Source of the DNA: Hypomesus transpacificus
Taxonomy: Eukaryota > Chordata > Actinopteri > Osmeriformes > Osmeridae
DNA length: 64,000 nucleotides
Direction of reading: 5' to 3'
NCBI RefSeq assembly: GCF_021917145.1
Contig: NC_061077.1
Span: 7,499,298 to 7,563,297, forward strand
In this document: positions 24,005 through 36,789 of the stretch, piece by piece
Layout: the number at the start of each line of letters is the position of its first letter
Numbering within the stretch: position 1 is the first letter of the stretch
Notes under the pieces: model-generated
What the model was told of the DNA's origin: nothing
Seen by the model: only the letters and a program-made list of their open reading frames with translations
Databases searched by the model: none
Made by a program: the position numbers and the translations under genes

Positions 24005-25631
24005 CTATAGAAATTCAGACTGCAGTTTGGCCGAGAGCTCACCCACAGTCACCGCAGTGAAGGCGGAGCCTGTCATCATGCATGCAGTCTTCTGGGGCGT
24101 GGCCGAGTGACCCCGTGGCGTTCCTTCCTCAGCACAGTGCAGACACACCCCGTGGCACTCTGGCTGTCCATTGGATAAGCGTGTAGAAATGCTCATGTCC
24201 TTGTTGTTGCGTTGGGAGGTGGATCCAAAAGGATCGGCTTGCTCAAGACGAGGACTGCCCCTGCAGATCCTTTGACGGAATGTGGATGTGTCTCGGTACA
24301 GACACTTACGGAAGTTAGGTTTGCAAAGTAGGTACACAATAGGGTTGTAGATGGTGGAGGACTTGGCAAAGATGGCTGCCGCGGCAAAGGCAACCGGAGG
24401 TACGGCAGTGGCATCCCCAAAGGCTGCCCACATGGCCACCACAGCGTAAGGACTCCATGCGCCCAGGAAGCCAATACACACTGCCACCGATAGCTGTTGA
24501 GAGACACACTCACAAGAAGGCGAGAGGAGAGAGAAACAAAGAAGGACACTTCAGGGCATGTCCTGCATGCACTCACATACTGTAAGAAGCAGTGAATCTT
24601 TCACATGCAAAAGAGCCTGAGTGTCTGCTAATCCAGGGCTTACCTTCACAATGAGGGCGTGAGCGTTGGTGGTCTTGGCCTGGGGCGAGACGTGCTGCTG
24701 GACGGCCTGTCGGGAGCCACGTACTGTCAGCAGGATGAAGGTGTAGGAGAGGAAGATGATGGTGCATGGCAGAGCATAGCAGAACAGGAAGAGGCAGACG
24801 ATGTAAGACATGGCCGTCGGTTCGTTGTTGGGAGCATGCCAGTTGATGCAGCAGGCTGTGCCGTAAGGCTCCGCCCCATAGCGTCCCCAATGTGCCAAGG
24901 GGCCAAGAGCAAACACAGAGGCGTAGCACCACACTCCAGCCACCAGGAGGCAGGCGTGAGACGAGGAGAATTTGTTACCTGGTCACAAGGGAGAATGGAA
25001 ATGATGAGGTTCTATCCATCGCTGATTCGTAGACATTAGTAGATGCGTGTACCCCTATGTTAACTCACCGTAGTTGGGGAAGCTGACTTTGAGGCAGCAA
25101 ACAGATGAGAGGGCTGTGAGGTTGGTCAGGCTGCACAGACCGAACAGAACCCCACACATAGCATAGATCTGGCAGGTAACCTCATCATACAGCCACCTTC
25201 AAAAAGGGAAGAGAGAATGTGCTGGTTATCATTGGGGAATAGGAATCATCCTGTGCGAGTGTGACGGGAGCGAAATACAACACACCTATGAGCAAAAGCT
25301 GAAGAAATGGCAAGAGGGAACAAAGACATGGTCATCCCAAGGTCGCTGATGGCCAGGTTAATGATGAAGAACTCAGCCGGCTTCAAGGTCGACCGCTTCT
25401 GGTATGCAACAAGTAGCAGGACACCATTCCCCAGGAGTGACATAACACCTGTACGATAAGGTGGGAAAATAGGATAGATTAAAGAAAAGGACACAAACAG
25501 AGACATTGGTATAAATGTGAGTAAAATGAGACTGTGGACTTACAGAACAGGATATATAATGTACCCATGAGGATATCATACTCCTTAGAGATAGTTGAGA
25601 CAAATAGGGTTGAGTCTGAAGCATTTCCCAT
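24005..25631 (-). CDS. OPN5-group non-visual opsin (neuropsin-like)
   Basis: Five exons in transcript order: 25544-25631, 25286-25448, 25069-25196, 24644-24978, 24005-24493, giving 400 residues. Family knowledge: these are retinal-binding seven-helix receptors of the neuropsin group, which expanded in fish (Opn6 to Opn9). The retinal Schiff-base lysine is K282 in IFAKSSTIYNPIVY, directly before the helix-7 NPxxY motif. The helix 3 cysteine C92 and loop 2 cysteine C169 can form the usual disulphide, and E163 matches rhodopsin E181. Helix 1 has the LLGNGVLL asparagine and helix 2 has LAISDLG. The expected D/ERY at the end of helix 3 is replaced by VCC (residues 116-118), so G-protein coupling may be altered. 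The C-tail is long with several cysteines. From memory it looks most like OPN8/OPN5L2, but the subtype is not certain. It could not be a visual opsin or melanopsin by sequence. Confidence 0.88.
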
Positions 25632-27589
25632 CTGAGGAAGAGCAGGCAAAGGTTATTGTTTGAGCTGTACAGTAGTTTACTGAGGCCTGTTTGTCATCTG
25701 TACAGTACTGTAGATAATTGAAAGTCTTGTCACAGTAGTTTACTCAGAGTCCTGCTAGGACAAAGTCAAGACATATTGAGGGGAGAAAGTAGTCAAGTAA
25801 AAGAAAAGGTTCCGTATGCACTTCATCTGTCGGTGATTAGCAGGAGCAGGGAATGACCAGGATTGTAACTGGTATGACAAGCTGCAGTCAGTGTGTTTAG
25901 TTCAGATCATTGTATTCACTGCTGCAGCAGAGACAAAGCCAGGAAAGATCTTATCATTAGAACCTCCTTAGGAATATTACTAGCACCATTTATGAACTTG
26001 CACACATAAAAAGAGAGTATAAATGTGTGTACTTCACTTCAGCTTCATCTGCAAGGCCTTGTGTTGAGAATGTAGAAACTTGTGAAAATGATGCAATGTG
26101 GTTTTCACCACATTGAACTCCTGCTTAATGCTTTCATCTGCGAGCGAAAGATGAAACATTGTGTCCAAGAGAAATCAAATGGGAGAGCCAGAAGATTCTG
26201 TGCCTCCTAGTGCCTGCAGCTTATGTTGTTGCAGACCAAATATAATTCTGCAAAAGTCTGATTATTTTTAAAGAGCCAAACGGTCCTGCAGAGCAGATTG
26301 ATAGTGACAGATAGAGAAAGGCAGTGTTGAGGGCAAGGGAGATTGAGATCATTTGAATTCAAATTTGCTTCACTGAGCAGATCCTACTTTTTCTTCTCTG
26401 TCTGATGCATCAAATGACTGCTGTGCATGCTTGCTTGTACACACAAGCAAATATACAAAATATATACATGGATACATATAGACTCACGGTTTAGTACATA
26501 ATTTAAACTGGAATGGATTTGAGGAGCTAGATGGTTCTACTCTTCACCATGAGCACAGTATGACAGGTGCCAGACAAAACCATTTTAAACCTGAAAATGT
26601 GATGTATGACATTGTATGTCATGGTGTATGTAATGTAGAGGAAGCAATACCTCTGTTATCACAAGTCCTGACATGAAGGGTTGGGAGAAGTGCTGAGATT
26701 AATACTGAACCAACATGGTCTTTATGGTCCTACATTTTCTCCATTGTGGCAACCTTACATTAACTGATCTGCCTGACTGAAGGTTTATCATCACCATGAA
26801 TGGGTTTTAGTAGAGACCAAGTTTTTCTTTCTTCAGGCTATGTCTGCAGTTTATGTCAAGTGCAGTATACATGTAAAAGTAAAAGAATACTGTAGACCGA
26901 CAGTAGTACATAGTTTCAAGTTTGCATTCTTACTACATGAACAACATTTTATACTCACTTAATTTAACATAAACAGAGCAGAGACAGAGAATCAACATGA
27001 AATGTTTAAAATAAAAAATCAATCATCATTCAATAACAGGATGACCCTAGAATAATCCTTGAATCAGCATCCAAACTCTACCCAGTATTTCCAAACCACA
27101 CACACACACATTAATACAAACTCAAAGTGACATGGGAACACAAAACAAGCTTGCTACAGTATGAGCTAATGATATTTCTCTCTTTCTTCTCAACCTATTT
27201 TGCTTTCAGAAGTTGCATAAAGCTGAGGATGTTTCCCTTGTTCATTGAAGACACATGGTTCATTGGTGCTCACAGACCACTAATGAGAAAGTCTTCATAC
27301 AGCTCTTTCATTCACTGCTGAAGCTCCACCTCACAATCCCATTTCAGAATTTATTTTTGATTACTGCAAAGTCCACAGTATTTCTCATAAAGAACCTAAA
27401 AGCTAAGGGTGTCTAATTGATCTTGTTGAACATGAATCAAAAGGCTTCATTACAGATGACCATGAGTCATCAGTGCCAAACATTCTCTGTTCTTTTCCAG
27501 AGTTCATTTCTGTGAAATACGCATGCCCACTGAATTCTGAGGATGATTCTCACAACAGACCCTAGAGCAACCTGTCAGCTGTGTCTATG

Positions 27590-27620
27590 TGTGTTTGTGT
27601 GTGTTTGTGTGTGTGTGTGA
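27590..27620. repeat. GT-rich microsatellite
   Basis: Short GTGTGTTT and GTGTGTGTGTG tract. Confidence 0.8.
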
Positions 27621-28970
27621 ACACCTTAAAGAGATGGATGGCCCAGAGGAGCTGGTCCGCTGTGGCTGATTGTGTGTTATAAAGCGACTGAGCTGTGACA
27701 TTGCTAACGTTTTTGCGATCTGTTGGACAGCTGTACTCTTCAACTGTGCTTAGTCAAATGACTTTGTTCAATGCAAGACCCATACCCTCAGATTGTACAT
27801 ACTAAAGCAAACTGTGTCTGCAATCAATTAATATTTGAATGACACACATTCATTCTGTCATATCTATTTAACGTTCTAAACCCTCCACTATCCTTTCTAA
27901 ATTGTTCTCTTATTTGTCACAAGCAAAACACAGAAGTTGTTTATTTTCCAGCGATAGAAATGTAGAGGCTCTGATCAGTGTAGTAGATAGTTCTTCTCAA
28001 TCTTGTTCTTGTCTCCAGGCAGACCTTTCTGCTCCTCTACTACTTTTAGTCAGACTGACCACTGGAATTGGAACTGCCCCTCCACTGCTTCTGTCTCATG
28101 GTGAGACAAATAATCCCAATCCGAGTTGTTTGCACCATGTTGGCCGTATATGGAGTGTCTTTGCCTGGGAGAGGCACTGCTTGATTAAGCAAGTGAGTGT
28201 TGTGATGCCTATGCCAGCAACAGCTGAGCCAGAGGCATTCTGTTTTATGAGGTTGTCCACACATCCTTCTGTTCCATTCTCGTGGAACACAATATATAAA
28301 AATTGAATGAAAATAATTTATTTAGATTTGGCATTAATGTCCACTTGGATTCAAGGTTAAACTGATTAGAATTTGGTGGTCCAAGGTAAAAAAAAAGTAT
28401 TGGTAATTGAAATGGTAAAAAATGTCTGAAGAGTATTAATAACATTAAATGAATATCAGTAACACCAAATTGTGTCATTGGTGTTAATGTTTCACAAAAA
28501 CTCTGTGTTTGCACTGACTCTTTGAAGTTCTTCCAGGACCAAGAGGTCTTGGACCAAGAGGTCAAAACTGGCTAGCTAATTATCTTTGCCAAGATGACAA
28601 GAGCCAGTTAGACAAACAAACCTAATGGCTTTAACATAGTGATCCAGCCAGATAACAACTAACAGCAACAAACATGATACTTGAAGTCTACTCCACACAA
28701 GTATTTTGCGCAAACATCCGTCAAAAACAACCACAAGACAAGATCCTTAATACCAATACAAACCCTTTGTTTGGATGTCCCTAACATATAAGTATCTGGA
28801 CTGGGTTCTGGACTGGGACTGAGTCTGGACAGACAGGGATGTGAACTGGACGGGTTTGTGCAGACACAAATCCTTTTCAAAAACCTTTTCACTGGGTTCG
28901 TTTCTGTCTCATTATTCTGTCTTCTCGAAGCAGGATGCGTCTGTTCACAACTGTTCACTGTCATAGTGGG

Positions 28971-29026
28971 AATGAATGAATGAATAAATGAATGACGCAT
29001 TATGGGTGCAAGAAATGCACCCATAA
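28971..29026. repeat. GAAT tandem tract followed by a perfect hairpin
   Basis: Six near-perfect GAAT/AAAT units (28971-28996) are followed by an inverted repeat whose arms TTATGGGTGCA and TGCACCCATAA flank a five-base AGAAA loop. The arms are perfect over 11 base pairs. This looks like a slip-prone or palindromic repeat. No precursor microRNA is claimed, because the stem is far too short. Confidence 0.7.
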
Positions 29027-29230
29027 AGTGTGTTTCTAAATGCTTTTTTGTTCCACACCAGAGAGCATGCTGTGCATCAGGCTGCATGCTATTCTGATTG
29101 GATGGTACCTTATGTAATATAATGCAAACCCTGTTGACTTGCATTGTAACACGTGTCACATGTGGTTAGATGAGTGTGTCATGTCCCCTGCAGGCCTGCC
29201 GAGGCTCCACAAGGTCACGGAGTGAGGTGA

Positions 29231-29337
29231 GCCGTGTGTTTTCCGTGTGCATTCTCTGTGTGTGTTTTCCGTGTGCATTCTCTGTGTGTGTTCTCTGTGT
29301 GTTCTCTGTGTGTGTTCTTTGTGTGTGTTCTCTTTGT
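29231..29337. repeat. Minisatellite of TTCYSTGTGTG units
   Basis: About nine variant copies of units such as TTCTCTGTGTGTG and TTCCGTGTGCA in tandem. They generate spurious cysteine/valine open frames on both strands. Confidence 0.8.
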
Positions 29338-30024
29338 AGCTGGCTCTTCATTCCAGAACTTACTTCACAACGGGGCAATTTCACACAATGTCCTACGAGC
29401 ATGTCTCAAACTAGTTAAGTTGCACATGCTGCAAGAGGCACACTGCAGAATGATGGCATGTATTGATGTTGGCTGTATGGACCAGAGCACCCATACCCAG
29501 TGGAGCACTAATTAAAAAGTGAAAAGAGGTGGACTCTGGTGTGCCACAAAGAAACATCCATCAGTATATTTGCTGCCTTGATTCAGAGGCCGTTCAATGG
29601 GGTGCAAATGTCTTTATTTAACTGGAAATTGGTGTGCATCATATAGGTGGTTATATGTAGACTAAATCTTTTAAGGCATTTGTAAAAATGGTCAAGAGAT
29701 CAATCCACCAATGCAGGTTTGGGATTCATCTGGAGCACTATGCTCTGACAGTTATCGATCGAAATTAATAAGACATGGAGTCCTTAATTGTATCGACTTT
29801 AAGAGTTTAGTGAGAATATTACCATCACGGGCAACGGAATGTGAAACTTCAGGAGGTAACCTGATCAAGCCAGTCAGAGCTGATGTAAATGGGAAAAAGC
29901 CTGCAGATGTTTTTGCAATTAGACATACTGTTTATGCACAGGCAGATGGTGTGAGTTTCTGAAACTGCATTTATCACAGGTGTCCTTGTGTTGCTTCGTC
30001 AGTACACTATTCCTCCTTCTCTTG

Positions 30025-30111
30025 CCCACACTGGGATTTGAACTCGTGGTAATCCTGATTTAGCCACGCAATGCAACTCTCCCATCCACTGCTTCAGCCA
30101 GCTTTGCTACC
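30025..30111 (-). repeat. tRNA-like fragment, probable SINE head or tRNA pseudogene
   Basis: Read on the - strand from 30111, the sequence starts GGTAGCAAAGCTGGCTGAAG, which fits an RNA polymerase III A box (TAGCAAAGCTGG). About 50 bases later comes GAGTTCAAATCCCA, which fits a B box. The segment does not fold into a convincing full cloverleaf by eye, so a functional tRNA is unlikely. The sequence downstream is not recognised as a known SINE body. Confidence 0.5.
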
Positions 30112-30851
30112 TAACAATGGTATTTACACTGAGGAATGAGTGAGAATATACAGCACAGGAGGCATGTGATTAAAATACTGCTATGCAGTAAGCAAATGTG
30201 TGTGTGACCCATGCTGGCATGACAGTGTGACAGACCAATGTCCATGACAGCAACTGGATCTGAGTTGACTCACTAATCTACATAGATTGATTGCTCGGTA
30301 GTCTTACTTAACCCTAGTTCAGTGAAACCATCACCAGTCATTATAGACAGTGATTCAAATCTAGATCATGACCTCACTTACTTCTCTCTAAATCACCTTT
30401 GGCCCATGTCATGGTGGATTTTGCACCCATGCTTTTAGGGGATTTTTAGGGGTGTTGGCCTACCTCCAGGCCATGTCCCAAGACTCTCAGAAACAGATGA
30501 GCTGTAAAGGATGCAACTAAATGTTTCTGCTGGCCAAGCTATGTCATCATCACGCTGTCTGTTTCCTATGTGTTTCCCTCCTCCCACTATCTACACCACC
30601 ATGTTACATAAACAACCAGTTATTAACTGTAATACAAACAAAATGAAAGAGACTACATTATTATTGATATGATCATTTGCCAACCTTTCCCTCTCTAAAC
30701 GGACTAATAGGTGGATGAATATGACAGCGACATTTCAGTTTCCACACTCTCACTTGTGCAATGGAGTCTGTACATCTGCATGTGGAGTTTTTGAAGGTTA
30801 CGACTTTCAAGGGGTCAAACAGAGTTTTGTATCCAGGCTATTAAAACGCAT

Positions 30852-30900
30852 TTCTGTCTGTCTGTCTGTCAGGTTGTCTGTCTGTCTGTATCTCTCTCTC
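30852..30900. repeat. TCTG tetranucleotide repeat
   Basis: Two blocks of TCTG units split by AGGT, running into a short TCTC tract. Confidence 0.85.
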
Positions 30901-33900
30901 TTCAAAGGAAAGGAAAAGCCTTTGAATTTGGAGATCCAAATTATACATTTTTAGATCACACTCAATTCAAGCAGTAAACATTTCTTCACATCTTAGAAAT
31001 ATCCAGAGACAGACGTAGGCAAGCATACGGGACTCGAGAAAGCTAGCATGACAAAAAAAATCTACAACATGTGTCAACTTTATCCTAAAAAAAATTCAAA
31101 TATTTTTGGTGTCAAAATATAAAAACATCAAACATCAAATATTTGTTGTTTTTTAACACCACCACCAGCCAACACAAATAACAGCAGGACTTGGAAGAGC
31201 CAAGATCAGCCTGTGCCTGTGATCCCCAGTAACAGCTTTGTTATCCTCTAATCCCTCAGTGCTGAGCTGAGCCGACAGCAGACAGAATGAGCCCGCGCCA
31301 TGCTTACCTTCCTGGGAGGAGATGTGTGTCCTCAGATAAACTCATGGAGGCCAGGTGGAGAGCAGGACAGAGCCTCTGCCCCTTGCCACACCACGGGAGA
31401 GACCAGCTCGGACAGCCACGGAGAGAAAAGAGGAAGACCCGACCAGGTTCACAGACCCACACTGTGAGTCCAGCTGCAGCCTCTCTCCTCTCTGACATGC
31501 ACACTCACACACATCCAAGCAGACGAGCAGCCACAGAGTCGGACAAACACACGTTCACACACTGGCACACACACGGTCACATGAAGTCCTGATTGTGGAG
31601 CAGCAGTGGTCCTAGGGTGCGGGAGCAGGAGGCTCAGCCCAGAGGGATACCAGTCCAACTACTGAGAGGAAGAGGAGGAAACGGCACATCACTGGAAAGC
31701 TCTGAGTGTCACTGATGACATAAAGTACCACCCTACCCCCTACTCTCTTTCTCCAGCACACTCTCTTTCTCTCTTTTTTTTCTCTGTCTTTCTGTTTCTC
31801 GCACACAATTTTTTCTCTCCCTGCCTCTCGCTCCTGCTGTCTGTCTTGCATGCTCTTTACAGTATCTACAATATCTACAACTTGTTTCCATCTTTCCTCT
31901 ACCCTTTCTCTATTCTCCTTCTCATTCTTGCTCTCTCTCTCTTTCTCTCTCTCACACAATCTCTTTCTCTGTCCCTGTTCCATATTTTGTCCATTCCATC
32001 TTTTCCCTGTTACCACTCCTAATCTCCAGAGGTCTCCTTATTTCTCTAAGCAGGAGCCTTAACCTTACTGTAATTTGATATATAGCAGTACTGTAAAAAC
32101 AAAATAATTTAGGTTGAGATTAACTGCAGTGTACTGCAGTATGCTCTCAGAAACACATTGATCAAGAAAATCAGGTCTCTAGGTTTTTTTTTTAATTCAA
32201 TTTTCAAGTGTGTTCTTCAAAGGAGTTCATCTCTGAATAGAGGATGGATTTTTATACAAATATTAAGATGGGGTGGATAAGCCCCTGAGCAGTGTTATTA
32301 GTTGACACTGAAAATGTGCTGATTCTCTAAGAACATGGGTTCATTTTTGGAAACAAGACAACTAATACCCATATTGTAATCTTAGCTAATGATACCTTTC
32401 TGCTAGAAGCTTTTAGTACAAATAAAAAGCCTTGTAACGGACATACCTTTTAAATCATATAATCTTGTTTTTTATTGATAGACATGGTCATGTTTGGCCA
32501 GTCATTGCTTTCATTCTAAAAACAAAACTAATCAGTCAATGTTTGGCTGCTGAACACCACCTTACTAGGTGACTCGTAAGTCATACTGTGTTTCTTCAGG
32601 GCAAAAATGCAATTATGAAATTTAACCCATCTGGAAAAACAGACTTTCCCGGAGGTCTAAACGTCTCTCTTCCCCATCCTTCTCTAATAAGGAGTCCTAC
32701 TGTGACAATGAGCCCTCCCACAGCACCTGAAGCATTGCTCCCACAATCTTTATCAGTCCCACACACAAGGTTGGTTTGGGTTTGGACATCACTGGACTGA
32801 CAGGCGTGGAAAGCAGCTTAGGGCCTGTGGCCATGCTCACTGGGCTGTGCTGAGGCACAGGGCCTGTCAGGTAACCATAAAAAGCAGTGCTGTCATATTA
32901 ACTCATGCCTCAGCAGGAACTTTAGCGATCTTCACCTCCTCTGACTAACTTAGATGAATGTTGGACCACATCCTTGCTCTGGTGAGCTAATGTGTCCGTC
33001 TGTGAGCTAATCTAATCTGATGTCCAGCAATAAACTATCAGAAATGATTACAATGACCAGTCACCCCTCATTAGGAAATCTTGGCCTTGACAGAAATAAT
33101 TGGCTATTCATTTTCTGGTTGATTATTGATTATTGTATGAGCAAGAACAATCATGCATCATCACACAAAAAGACAGTTGGTCTACATGGGAACAAGCATA
33201 ACGGTTGTTTTACTAATAGGCTGAAGGTTTATGAATACCGCAGTGTGTATAGATGAGACAACCCATCAACAAGATCCAGTATAGGAGCCAAGGGCTGAAC
33301 TGGGTCTCTACTGCACAGTACATCTGAGGGACGATGGGAAAAATGCTAAAAAACAGGTTTGTCCATAGACAAGAAATATCTGGGGATTGTGAGAGCACAC
33401 AGAGGGATTTCTCAAACACATTCTCAAGCTTATGAAAGTCAACAGCTGACAATGCACCATACAGTCTCTGCTCATTATATGAACAGTACAAGGATGTTTG
33501 ATCCTGAAAAAAGACAAAGTGGAAAAGTTTTGCATTTACAATCATCTTTCCATAGGTCCTCACAGTTGACAGAATCTTGCTGTGTCCATTACTGCAGATA
33601 ATCAGTTAATTAATAGATAATAATTAAACCCTTCCTTTATTTATATATTCTTCTCAATTTCAAAACATTCTATTTCCAAAGAACTCCAAGAACTTAGGAA
33701 AATTTCTTGCTGCAGACGTGCAAGGCACTTCAACTGTATTCTGGTGGAAATGGTTTTATTGGTAGAGACTAAATAGAATTTAGGGTTCAAAAGGGATATG
33801 ATTCAAGTGAACAGCTGTGAAGATATCATATTCATCCATAAACCAAAACTTTATTTCTAATTCACTTAATTTAAATAAATAATATGATCAACATAATTCA

Positions 33901-35567
33901 TCAAGGCATACAGCACAGTGGTTCCAGTAATCCTGAAAGCATTCGTATGTCTATAATTAAATTAAATTAGATTCTAGAAACAACATTGCTGAGGCTAAGA
34001 ATGTTTGCTGGCCAAATGCCAATTCATCACCTTCAAATTTAACTTTTTTACTTTTTGTCTTCGGTCCATGAGAAGGTTTTTTTTCTGAACAAAATTCAGG
34101 AAATGGTCGACAAATAATGCACAATAACAATCTAACTGGATAATCTAGTAATGACTGTACTTCTTATTTGTTGTGTTGACATGAATCATCATTCCTTCCT
34201 GTCACTGTAGTAAAAGTGAGAGCTGAGCTCACACCATGGGAATTTGAGTCACAGCGGTATCTTCTTGTTTGATATTCTCCATGTATTAATTTGAGGTTAC
34301 ATGCTACTGTCAGCCCTGTTTAATTTCTCCTTCCCTTCTCCCTTCTCCACAGACCAAACTAAATACCAGGTGCCACACAAAATATGCATCTGTGGGATAA
34401 ACCTATTTCCATGTTTGAGAAGCCAAATGTGTGCCTTACATTGAAAAGTCTCAGACTGATTTGCACCTTTATCTCACAACTGAAATAGTTCTGTTAACCT
34501 CCGTTTGACAGTCATGTTCATAAGGCAGAATAACACCATGCCTGCTGGAATGTTTGATGGAGAGGGACATCATGAAACTTCTGAGAATTCTGATGCTCGG
34601 TGGTTTGACTGAGGTGAGATAACAAGCTCGCTCGTTTGCGTACTTTCTCTGATGAAAATATAGGAATGGTTTTAATTTATTTGATGATTCCTGAAGTGGG
34701 AAAATAATCTGACGCTCCAGCTTGTCCTACATTGGGTTAGTTGAGGGCAGTGGGGATTTACATGACATGCCAGGGGGGACATTTATATTGTACAATGCTA
34801 AAACGATTAGCTGCCAAATATTTCCCCAAACTCCCACATAGTGCTTATGTGCTAGATGAGATCAGTCACTGTGTGCCAATCTCCATTGTGATTGTGAGGT
34901 TTGCATACATTGCCTGCTTGTTGTTATCATTTCATCTAAGACCCTGCTGTTTTCAACACAGTTAACCCTCCCTGTTATGTGGCCAATTATTTTCTTCTCT
35001 CATTATCTTCAGAGGGACACAGAGTAAAGCCATTAATATTTAGGCTAAATGCTGTCTATTGTCTTTCCAATCAGATGCTTTGCCATGTCTACTGTTTGTG
35101 TGCCTGGGTCGGCTGCCAGTCATCAATAAACACATTCCATGGCCAAAGCTCATGACTGAGGCACACAGACATAGGACACTAAAATAGGAGATGAGCCATA
35201 GGAAGGATCCTCTGTTTGAGGGACAAACTCAACAGAGAAGTGATTATTCACAGTCTGACTATCTGCTTGGATAAATACCTGATTAGTGTGTAGCAGGCTA
35301 GAAAGAGTGGGTAGTGTTGAGGGTTGAATGGAGCGAGAGAAGCAGAGGGAAAGACAGAAAGAATGAAAGAAAGAAAGACGAGGGGAAGAACTGGGAAAAA
35401 GCCAAGAGATGCAGATACAGAAGGTAAAGCAAAAATAGGATGATGAAGTAATAAAGATGCAGAGGGAGAAAGGAATGGTTTAAGGGACTGAAAGATGGAG
35501 AGGAGCGGGTAAGTGCTTACAAAGAGATGGTCTGAAAGTGATCATGTGTGACAAGGCCCCCCTGGAT

Positions 35568-35636
35568 ACTGTGTATGTGTGTGTGTGCATGTGTGTGTGT
35601 GTGTATGTGTGTGTGTGTGAATGTGTGTGTGCGTGT
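35568..35636. repeat. GT-rich microsatellite
   Basis: Interrupted GT repeat with GCAT, GTAT and GAAT interruptions over about 69 bases. Confidence 0.9.
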
Positions 35637-35930
35637 CTCTTTTGCTCTCCTTCTCCTGTTCTGCTCCATTATTACGCACTGCGTGCCTCAGCTCAGTGAC
35701 TTAAACACTTCCCCATAACAGCAGTTCATCTCCAACAAATCTGTCATTTTTAATGACCCAGGAGTCTGATGGGGCACTGGGGCTGACGTTTGAGGCTTAA
35801 TAGGAAGGTCACCCATTGCCCATCGTACACTCCAATCAGAGCTGAGATGAAGCAACAGGGGGAGGGAATAGTGAGTGATACTGTGATTGGTTACCTGACA
35901 GAAGGGCTCAGAGTCTGGCTGTCCCACCTA

Positions 35931-36192
35931 ATGCTGGGTACACAGCACAGGATCATCGGGCCGATTTCCCCCCTTCTGACAAGAGTGATCAAACCTGCTC
36001 GGAAAAAAGTTGGAGTCGCCTCGATCGCATATTAAAAATATTCAAAAAGTTGAATATTTACGATCATAAATCCTCATGTGTGGGGGGAGCAAAATGGTTA
36101 AGTCTAGGATTTTTTTGTCCTCATATTTGTGGTTTCTCACATTTTGAAAATCTTAAAAGATTAAAAAAAATATTTTAGTGTGTACCCAGCAT
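35931..36192. mobile_element. Miniature inverted-repeat element (MITE) with TA flanks
   Basis: The 262-base segment begins ATGCTGGGTACACA and ends with its exact reverse complement TGTGTACCCAGCAT. It is flanked on both sides by TA (35929-35930 and 36193-36194), a two-base target duplication. The interior is AT rich at the right and has no coding capacity. A TA duplication fits Tc1/mariner- or ISL2EU-type mobilisation; the superfamily is inferred. Confidence 0.75.
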
Positions 36193-36426
36193 TAGTGGTG
36201 GTGTTTTATCATTCCTGCTTGGTAAACACTGTCCCCCTGAAGGAGGTGACAGGGAGGGATAGATTCACACAGAGCATGCAGAAGCATTCTTGTGCTCATC
36301 CAATAAGCTTTACTGTTGGCAGTGACTGAGATACATAGTGCCTCTCTACTGCTCTCTGGTGGACTCATTTCCCCTTGGTTCTGTTCACATAATGTGCAGC
36401 CAATAGATCAAATGATGTAATGACTA

Positions 36427-36432
36427 TTTATT
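36427..36432 (-). terminator. emilin3: Probable polyadenylation signal of the EMILIN gene
   Basis: TTTATT on the + strand reads AATAAA on the - strand, 358 bases past the stop codon. This would give a short AT-rich 3' untranslated region. Confidence 0.55.
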
Positions 36433-36789
36433 TGAAAAACAACATTTAAATACCAGAATTAATGTGAATCACAAGCTTCTCTGACACTTGCAATTGAAAA
36501 GTAAAAACATAATAAAAGCATGTATCTTGGATACTATAAGGATATTCTAAACAATGGCTAAATCAATATAAAAATCAATCAATATAAAACTTTGGACTGG
36601 TTCAAACTCAATAACACAATTTGAAATTGTCTATGGACTTGCAGTGCGATACATTTGTACAACGAACTTCTGAACATTTCCCAACATCAACATGATCAAC
36701 AGCAACCCCATGTCTCTGGAGTTCTAGATAATGGCCCATTACAGCATCACTCAGATTGTGGCCTCCCTTTTACAGTAATATGTTTGTGG

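Larger units (their letters stand above)
25632..36400. other. Gene-poor interval of about 10.8 kb
   Basis: No gene can be supported. Contents seen: upstream DNA of the opsin, several simple repeats (GT at 27590-27620, a TCTG tract at 30852-30900, GT at 35568-35636), a GTGTGTTCTCT-type minisatellite at 29231-29337, a perfect 11-base-pair hairpin at 29000-29026, a tRNA-like fragment at 30025-30111, and a small inverted-repeat element at 35931-36192. Open frames inside it (27902-28306, 28659-29159, 31612-32016, 33213-33563) lack family features. It may hold regulatory DNA, but conservation cannot be judged here. Confidence 0.5.

Noticed and set aside
29001-29025. microRNA precursor at the perfect hairpin
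   Set aside because: The stem is only 11 base pairs with a five-base loop; precursors have stems of about 30 base pairs.
31612-32016. Reverse-strand frame containing a signal-peptide-like MCRFLLFLSVVGLVSLWAEP
   Set aside because: The frame stops seven residues later and no GT donor occurs before the stop, so it cannot be a first coding exon as it stands. Upstream it is a CT-rich low-complexity translation.
33213-33563. 116-codon reverse-strand open frame
   Set aside because: No recognisable domain and no convincing flanking splice sites.
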